Positions 59,389 to 64,000 of a DNA stretch of 64,000 bases are shown here, piece after piece. Origin of the DNA: a virus; the IMG/VR virus record IMGVR_UViG_3300009093_000034, positions 156,632-220,631 of that record; one strand, given 5' to 3'. The position numbers were made by a program, and so were the translations under genes. Position 1 is the first letter of the stretch. Each line of letters begins with the position of its first letter. The notes below the pieces were generated by a model. The model did no database searches, was not told the DNA's origin, and saw nothing but the letters and a program-made list of their open reading frames with translations.

Positions 59389-60827
59389 GCAACAACACAC
59401 GACCAGATGATCGACCAATCGCAATAGCTGAGTACAGACTTCTCAATGCTCTTGTCAAGAACCCTGTCTTCTTGGCTGACACAAAGATCAATGAGGACCT
59501 GTTCTATCACACAACAGCACAATCTCTCTTTCACGCTCTAGTCTCTCTTGTTGAAGATGGAGTTCCTCTCTCAGAGGCTGCCTTCTACCAGAAGGCTAAC
59601 GAGGTTGACTACCGAATCACACAAGAGTCTATTGACCACGTGTTCAAGGTAGATGACAACGGAGCAACTTACCTAGACGACATTCTTGAGACCTTGCACA
59701 AGGCTAAGATCAAGCGTGAGGTTTTGAACAGCACTCAAAACGCTGTCATTGAAGCAGGTAAGAACGGAGACCTTAACGTCGAGGCTGTTTCTCAGTATCT
59801 TGAAGAAGCCCAAGAAGCTATCCTGAGCAAGATGTCAAAGTCTAAGATGAAGGACTTTGATGCACTTCTCAGAGATTACCAAGATCAGCTTAGAGCCCGG
59901 CTGGACGGTAAGCAATATCCGTACGGAGATCTTCACTTAGACAAGTTTTCTCTAAAGGGAGCTTATCCAGGAGCTTACACTGTCATCGCTGCTGACACAG
60001 GAATGGGAAAGACCACATTCGTCTTGAACTTGATCAATGGTATGATCAACCAAGGCATTCCTTGCATGTACTTCTCTTTGGAGATGTCTGAGACTGCCAT
60101 CATGGACAGACTCATGGGAATTAGGCGTAACCTTCCTCAGTCTGCATTGTTCGATATCAATGCCATCGATAACTTGATTGAACTGGTTGAACAAGAACGT
60201 CAGTCCTTGGTCTCCCAGAGAATCCCCTTTGAGATGGTAGATGATGCAGGTATCAACTTGAAAGGTATCAAGAAGTGTATCAGGGACTTCAAGAGAAAGT
60301 ACAACGTTGATTACCTCGTGATCTTCGTTGACCTTTTGACTCAGCTTCCTGAGTTCACGGATACCGGCCGAGGTGGTGGAAACCTTGCCAATAAGATTGA
60401 GGCAGGTATCAATGAGTGGAACAGACTTCTAAAGGACGAAAATGTCCATGGAGTTGGCGTTGTCCAGTTTAGACGAGATGTTGAGTCAGGCATTAGGATC
60501 AAGAGTTATGATGATCTTTACCTTCTTCGTCCGATGTTGCATCACATCAAGAACTCTGGTGCCATCGCAGAACGATCTCGGTTGGTCTTGAGTTGCTTCA
60601 GAGCGAAACACTATGGGATCAAGTACATCCCAGATGATCCTCAAGTCATAGAGATGGATGACCAAATGGAGATCTCCATCATGAAGCAAAACGATGGTGA
60701 GTTAGGACGGTTCTATTATACTTTTGATGGACAAGTCTTCACGATCACGCCGATCTTGGACCAAAGTCAAGAGCTTACACAAGAAGAACTTGATAAAAAA
60801 GAAGCAATAAAGCATCTAAGTTACTAG
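59385..60827 (+). CDS. DnaB-like replicative helicase
   Basis: A 480-residue DnaB/gp41-type helicase: N-terminal helical domain with EYRLLNALVKN, Walker A ADTGMGKTT (near 203-211), FSLEM motif, VDYLVIFVDLLTQ Walker B segment, and C-terminal RecA core with FRAKHYG. It unwinds DNA at the fork. The start is a TTG overlapping the loader stop. Ends in TAG. Confidence 0.87.
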   Translation: MSNNTRPDDRPIAIAEYRLLNALVKNPVFLADTKINEDLFYHTTAQSLFHALVSLVEDGVPLSEAAFYQKANEVDYRITQESIDHVFKVDDNGATYLDDILETLHKAKIKREVLNSTQNAVIEAGKNGDLNVEAVSQYLEEAQEAILSKMSKSKMKDFDALLRDYQDQLRARLDGKQYPYGDLHLDKFSLKGAYPGAYTVIAADTGMGKTTFVLNLINGMINQGIPCMYFSLEMSETAIMDRLMGIRRNLPQSALFDINAIDNLIELVEQERQSLVSQRIPFEMVDDAGINLKGIKKCIRDFKRKYNVDYLVIFVDLLTQLPEFTDTGRGGGNLANKIEAGINEWNRLLKDENVHGVGVVQFRRDVESGIRIKSYDDLYLLRPMLHHIKNSGAIAERSRLVLSCFRAKHYGIKYIPDDPQVIEMDDQMEISIMKQNDGELGRFYYTFDGQVFTITPILDQSQELTQEELDKKEAIKHLSY

Positions 60828-60831
60828 ATTC

Positions 60832-60838
60832 ACTAATT
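60832..60838 (+). promoter_or_regulatory. ACTAATT box before sigma-like gene
   Basis: ACTAATT 28 bases before ATG 60866, with a strong purine-rich ribosome site (GGAGGG) between. Confidence 0.48.
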
Positions 60839-60865
60839 AAAGAATAGGAAAGGGAGGGAAGCTAA

Positions 60866-61753
60866 ATGGCTGAACGAATGTACGAATCGATTCCGAGTTT
60901 TCAGAGTTATCTATCTGACGCAGCTAAAAAGGAAGCCTTGGACACTTGGTCTCCTAAGATGGCGACTCGCGAAGGTCAGATTGAGATCCTCGACGCAGGA
61001 CGAAACAGAGTTCCCTCAGCAATTAACTTTCTATTCCTCAAAACCATTCCACAGACCTCCAAGTCCTTTTGGAAGTACTTTCTTGGACCTAACCCTAAGT
61101 GGCAGAGAAGCAGAATCGCTCACGAAGACGCATTCAACGTCTACGCAGGTATGGTCATGGAGACTCTTCTAAACCACGGCGAAGAAGGTGGTTCTGCTCC
61201 GTTGATGAACTTCGACCCAGAAAAGATGCCTAACACTGATGACTTGATCAACAAGTTTGGTTACTACATGGAGAACTCCATGGGTAACGAGTCTCGTAAG
61301 TTCAACAGTCAGAGAGATCGAGCTGGCTTCACTGGAAACATCAGCAAAGAAGATCAAAAGTTTGCTAAGGTTGGATCTCTAGACGACGCTCTAATTAAGA
61401 ACTCTTCAGGATCGCAAAAGCACACAGATCTTCCTAGCGAAGATACCTCTTTTGATGTCACCTCTGACGTCGATGCTTGGGGTTCTTTCTGTGAAGATGA
61501 AGAGCTTGACGAAGGTAAGTCTCCAACCCCAAGAGAGGTTCTTGTTGCTTACCTTGAGATTCAGGCAGAGAATGGTTCTAAGTGGACCATTCAAGACGTC
61601 ATTGATAAACTTGGAAATGTTTCCAAACCAGCACTCATGAAGCGACTTGAGACAATTCCTACTATCTTAGAGGATCACGGTCTTGATCAGCAAGCTCTGA
61701 CCAGACTTATGTCTTCCCTAGGAGTAGAAGAGCTTCTAGACGTTCTAAAGTAA
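60866..61753 (+). CDS. Possible sigma-like transcription factor (gp55-like)
   Basis: A 295-residue protein. Residues 84-150 (AHEDAFNVYAGMVMETLL, MNFDP, FGYYMENSMGNESRKF) resemble sigma region 2, including the F-D-P and Y-x-x-x aromatic patch. A later part (TIQDVIDKLGNVSKPALMKRL, about 240-262) looks like a helix-turn-helix. An acidic linker joins them. In T4-type phages gp55 lies near gp46/gp47. Assignment is pattern-based; the alternative is an unrelated replication protein. Confidence 0.4.
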   Translation: MAERMYESIPSFQSYLSDAAKKEALDTWSPKMATREGQIEILDAGRNRVPSAINFLFLKTIPQTSKSFWKYFLGPNPKWQRSRIAHEDAFNVYAGMVMETLLNHGEEGGSAPLMNFDPEKMPNTDDLINKFGYYMENSMGNESRKFNSQRDRAGFTGNISKEDQKFAKVGSLDDALIKNSSGSQKHTDLPSEDTSFDVTSDVDAWGSFCEDEELDEGKSPTPREVLVAYLEIQAENGSKWTIQDVIDKLGNVSKPALMKRLETIPTILEDHGLDQQALTRLMSSLGVEELLDVLK

Positions 61754-61775
61754 ATTTTAAGGGGTTTCTCCATAA

Positions 61776-62882
61776 ATGGCGAAAACATTCAATGTCAACG
61801 ATCCTACACCAGCTAAGCCAGATCTTAGCAAGATGAAGGACGTAAAGTTGTCCCAACAGACGACACCTCCACCGGGATATATCCCGGTGGAGCTCTCAAC
61901 TAAGGGGTTTGTTGGAGCCCCTAAGCTTTTTCACATCAGAAACTTTGACACCGCAGACCTTGTTGGTCTTGCTCTCACCGATGAAGATAGACTTCCTATC
62001 ATTGTCAGTGAGATGTTAGACGGTTTGATCTGGGAAAAAGATGTTTCAGTCTCTACCTTCCACGAAAAGGAAGTCGTCGAGACCATCGTTCGTCTCTACC
62101 AAGCTTTCTACTCAGATGTTCTCAAGGACGTTGAGTTCCCTTGGAACGAAGAGGACATCGATGCCTTGAAGAACAAGCTTGGAGACTCTGATGAGACTCG
62201 AGCTCAGATTCAAGATCTTAGAACTAGAAAGTGGATCCCACGAGTAGATATTCAGTTATCTAAAGATGTCAATACATTTGACATCAATCCAGATGAGCTC
62301 AAGAAAGAACTCTATCTTAAGGACAAGACCGGCTTCACAGTAGGTTTCAGCTACCCAAGGTACGGTGACATCCTTACTCTTCGTGAGTTCATGAAGGAAG
62401 CCTACAAGGACACAGATCAACAGTTTGCTTCTTTGAAGAACACCTTGAAGTTCCGTCAAGATGCCGAAGAAAGAATGAGACAAGGCGAGAACATCGTCAT
62501 GTCAAGAATTCCAAACGTTCCTGACTTCGAGAAAGACAAGTACATCCAGTATGAGTCTGAGAAGCAAAAGTTCGGTATCCAAGCCATCAAAGCTCTTCAC
62601 CTTGTTTACTACGAAGGCCAAGACGTAAGAAACCTTCCTCTCGCAGAAAGGACCACCCTTGTAGCCTCAGATTTCCGTATTGATTATAGAATGACAAAGG
62701 CAGTCAACGAGTACTTCTCAAACTGGAAGATCGGGTTGAAGCCTGAGATTGAGATGGCAAACCCATTGAAGGGGGTCGTGGAGTCACGTAAGTACTCCTT
62801 TCGACTCGTGGATCTTCTTCAAGCCATTAAGTTATACGACACTACTGAGTATGACTACGACTTTGAGCCGCCACACAGCTAA
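61776..62882 (+). CDS. Hypothetical protein, possible T4-type baseplate assembly protein
   Basis: A 368-residue protein. IRNFDTADLVGLALTDEDRL and the following helical region recall T4 gp26-type baseplate assembly proteins, but I am not sure. The protein is charged and lacks Cys. An overlapping gene in the +1 frame follows. Starts after AAGGGG. Confidence 0.5.
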   Translation: MAKTFNVNDPTPAKPDLSKMKDVKLSQQTTPPPGYIPVELSTKGFVGAPKLFHIRNFDTADLVGLALTDEDRLPIIVSEMLDGLIWEKDVSVSTFHEKEVVETIVRLYQAFYSDVLKDVEFPWNEEDIDALKNKLGDSDETRAQIQDLRTRKWIPRVDIQLSKDVNTFDINPDELKKELYLKDKTGFTVGFSYPRYGDILTLREFMKEAYKDTDQQFASLKNTLKFRQDAEERMRQGENIVMSRIPNVPDFEKDKYIQYESEKQKFGIQAIKALHLVYYEGQDVRNLPLAERTTLVASDFRIDYRMTKAVNEYFSNWKIGLKPEIEMANPLKGVVESRKYSFRLVDLLQAIKLYDTTEYDYDFEPPHS

Positions 62883-62898
62883 TGACGTCAACTCTCTT

Positions 62899-63072
62899 AT
62901 GAAACAACCGTTCCACTTCGTCCTAGGCTTGTACAACACCTTGATCAAGCAGACAGAAGAAGAGAACAAAAAGCAAAAGGAAGCTCAGGCTTCGGCTAAA
63001 TCCCAACAGCCTAAGCTTCCTTACATGCCTTCAAGTGTGAACGTTGGTGGAAAAAAGATTTCTGTTCGGTAA
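62899..63072 (+). CDS. Small hypothetical protein in +1 frame to previous gene
   Basis: A 57-residue protein (MKQPFHFVLGLYNT ... ) with a Lys/Gln/Glu-rich helical middle. ATG 62899 has no ribosome site; the frame is open back to 62851, overlapping the previous gene by about 30 bases. It could be made by frameshift from the previous gene or by coupled restart. Confidence 0.52.
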   Translation: MKQPFHFVLGLYNTLIKQTEEENKKQKEAQASAKSQQPKLPYMPSSVNVGGKKISVR

Positions 63073-63077
63073 ACTTG

Positions 63078-63089
63078 TGAGATATTGAA
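63078..63089 (+). promoter_or_regulatory. TGAGATATTGAA, variant copy of the 12-base motif
   Basis: One mismatch from TGAGATATTGTA, 6 bases after a stop codon and 19 bases before the GTG at 63108, with a GAGGTGA ribosome site. Confidence 0.55.
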
Positions 63090-63107
63090 GTCACGAGGTG
63101 AAGTCGA

Positions 63108-63416
63108 GTGAATCTCACTTTTACGAGTAAGACAGGAGAAAAGATCAGGATTCCTATGGGAGCTCCTGGTCATTCCGAGATGAACAGGATCTTGTGGATC
63201 AGTTTCATCAATGCAGGTTTCAACTTTTTGAGCAGGATCATTGCCTTCTTTGGCGTGGTCTTGACGATTGTTGCGGCCCTTGGTGATCATAACTTTTCTA
63301 CTTCGATTTGGTGGTGTGGTACGGCCATTGTGCTGTGGTTCGCTACCTTCGGTATCGGAAAGTTTCTTGGTTTTCGTTCCATCCGAATCTTGAAAAAGAT
63401 CGGTATCATCAAGTAA
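63108..63416 (+). CDS. Small membrane protein
   Basis: A 102-residue protein with a GTG start and two membrane segments (about 31-58 and 67-88). The N-terminus is charged and C-terminus basic (RSIRILKKIGIIK). Role unknown; an inner-membrane early protein is plausible given the upstream motif. Confidence 0.65.
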   Translation: MNLTFTSKTGEKIRIPMGAPGHSEMNRILWISFINAGFNFLSRIIAFFGVVLTIVAALGDHNFSTSIWWCGTAIVLWFATFGIGKFLGFRSIRILKKIGIIK

Positions 63417-63425
63417 GGACAATGT

Positions 63426-64000
63426 ATGATCCCTCTACCATATGAGGGGTTTTCGATCTCAGAAGACGCTACTCAAGTTAAGACCCCGGAAGGGGTCTTT
63501 TCTTTGATTCCCGGAAAGAACTTCTATTTTGTCAACCCCAACACCGGCACAAAAACATTTGCCAAGCCTAACGAGCTCCTTGAAAGAGCTAAGAGATTTG
63601 TCGAGACTGGTGGAGTTCTTCCACCAAAGAAAGTTCCGGCTAAGAAATCAGCTCCAAAGAAAAAAGTCCAAAAAGTCAAGGTTCCTACTCCGGCTCAGCT
63701 TGAAAGAGCTCGCCTAAAGAAAGAACGAGAAGACAAGAAGAAGGCCAAAGAGGCCGAGAAAGTTGCCAAGGCTCACAAGCGCGAGATGAGAAAGAAGGCA
63801 GCAGAAGAGAAGAAGATCAAGGTTGCTAAGAGAAAGCATCAGCTTCTTCCAGACTTCGTAGCTGACAGGTTCAGAGAACAGTTGGCCAACAGACGAAAGC
63901 GTGAGTCTGGAGAAAATCCTAAGGCTCACGTTTGGAACGGTTTGTTCATCGACTACGAGAAGACCAATCGAGTCACAGAGCTTGTAGCTAACGCTGCTCT
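63426..64000 (+). CDS. Lysine-rich hypothetical protein, cut by window end
   Basis: An open frame from ATG 63426 to the window end, 191 codons seen. The first 75 residues are a compact mixed domain (GVFSLIPGKNFYFVNPNTG); then comes a long Lys/Ala/Glu-rich helical stretch with PAKKSAPKKKVQK, typical of nucleic-acid-binding proteins. AAGGAC precedes the ATG. A terminator-like hairpin lies inside the frame at 63480-63505; a TTG start at 63504 just after it is an alternative. Confidence 0.68.
   Translation, partial: MIPLPYEGFSISEDATQVKTPEGVFSLIPGKNFYFVNPNTGTKTFAKPNELLERAKRFVETGGVLPPKKVPAKKSAPKKKVQKVKVPTPAQLERARLKKEREDKKKAKEAEKVAKAHKREMRKKAAEEKKIKVAKRKHQLLPDFVADRFREQLANRRKRESGENPKAHVWNGLFIDYEKTNRVTELVANAA
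63480..63505 (+). terminator. Terminator-like hairpin inside a coding frame
   Basis: Perfect AAGACCCC / GGGGTCTT stem, GGAA loop, then TTCTTT. It has the form of a rho-independent terminator but lies within the frame starting at 63426. A weaker hairpin CCCTC / GAGGG plus TTTT lies at 63431-63453. May cause attenuation. Confidence 0.5.

Noticed and set aside
1-64000. Whole-genome amber recoding (TAG as sense)
   Set aside because: All long genes in the window are open without in-frame TAG, and TAG still ends six genes, several with the next start overlapping.
1-64000. CRISPR array, insertion sequence, prophage integration genes
   Set aside because: No repeat-spacer pattern, transposase or integrase was seen.

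Overview
The window is a contiguous piece of a large, tightly packed lytic tailed-phage genome. It holds 85 protein-coding genes (two cut by the window edges), one tRNA gene, short intergenic gaps (none over about 175 bases) and many start/stop overlaps. A portal protein, a long tape-measure-like protein, baseplate hub and spike-like proteins, tail fibres (one with a peptidase S74 chaperone), a Rad50/gp46-type recombination ATPase, a DnaB helicase and a DnaC-like loader point to a myovirus with T4-like features but a different gene order. I see no integrase, rRNA, CRISPR array or insertion sequence. The host cannot be named from the sequence; a membrane-anchored lytic transglycosylase and a UDP-xylose-type sugar gene fit a Gram-negative host, but this is inference.

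Layout. 1-13.6 kb (+): RNA and tRNA metabolism (RNA ligase end, AAA ATPase, PTH2, a tRNA with anticodon CUA, CCA-adding enzyme, nucleotidyltransferase), a UDP-glucuronate decarboxylase, a DEDD exonuclease, a class 3 lipase, a phosphoesterase, two glycosyltransferases and many small genes. 13.6-21.7 kb (-): a glycosyltransferase, a large Asp-box fibre, an S74 fibre and the portal. 21.7-38.7 kb (+): HNH nuclease, SF2 helicase, transglycosylase, ClpP-like protease, then tape measure and baseplate genes. 38.7-43.7 kb: one (-) gene, then (+) thymidine kinase, VWA protein, thioredoxin-like protein and small genes. 43.7-48.5 kb (-): probable virion proteins sharing a repeated domain, and a GT8 enzyme. 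48.5-52.8 kb (+): zinc-ribbon proteins rich in LxE-type processing sites. 52.8-54.7 kb (-): nadA and two paralogous small genes. 54.7-64 kb (+): gp46-like ATPase, candidate ssDNA-binding protein, helicase loader, helicase, a possible sigma-like factor, and a gene pair of T4-baseplate-like style.

Regulation. Two short motifs recur between genes on both strands. TGAGATATTGTA sits mainly before RNA-metabolism and small accessory genes, which suggests an early or middle promoter class. ACTAATT / TATACTA / TATATTA sits close to start codons of structural and replication genes and suggests a late class. At several late sites an inverted repeat brackets the box, with one arm covering the start codon or ribosome site, a layout like that known for some T4 late genes.

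The most unusual items are the amber-suppressor-type tRNA beside PTH2 and CCA-adding genes, the two promoter families with a candidate phage sigma factor, the hairpin-bracketed late starts, the triplicated unknown domain, and the phage nadA.
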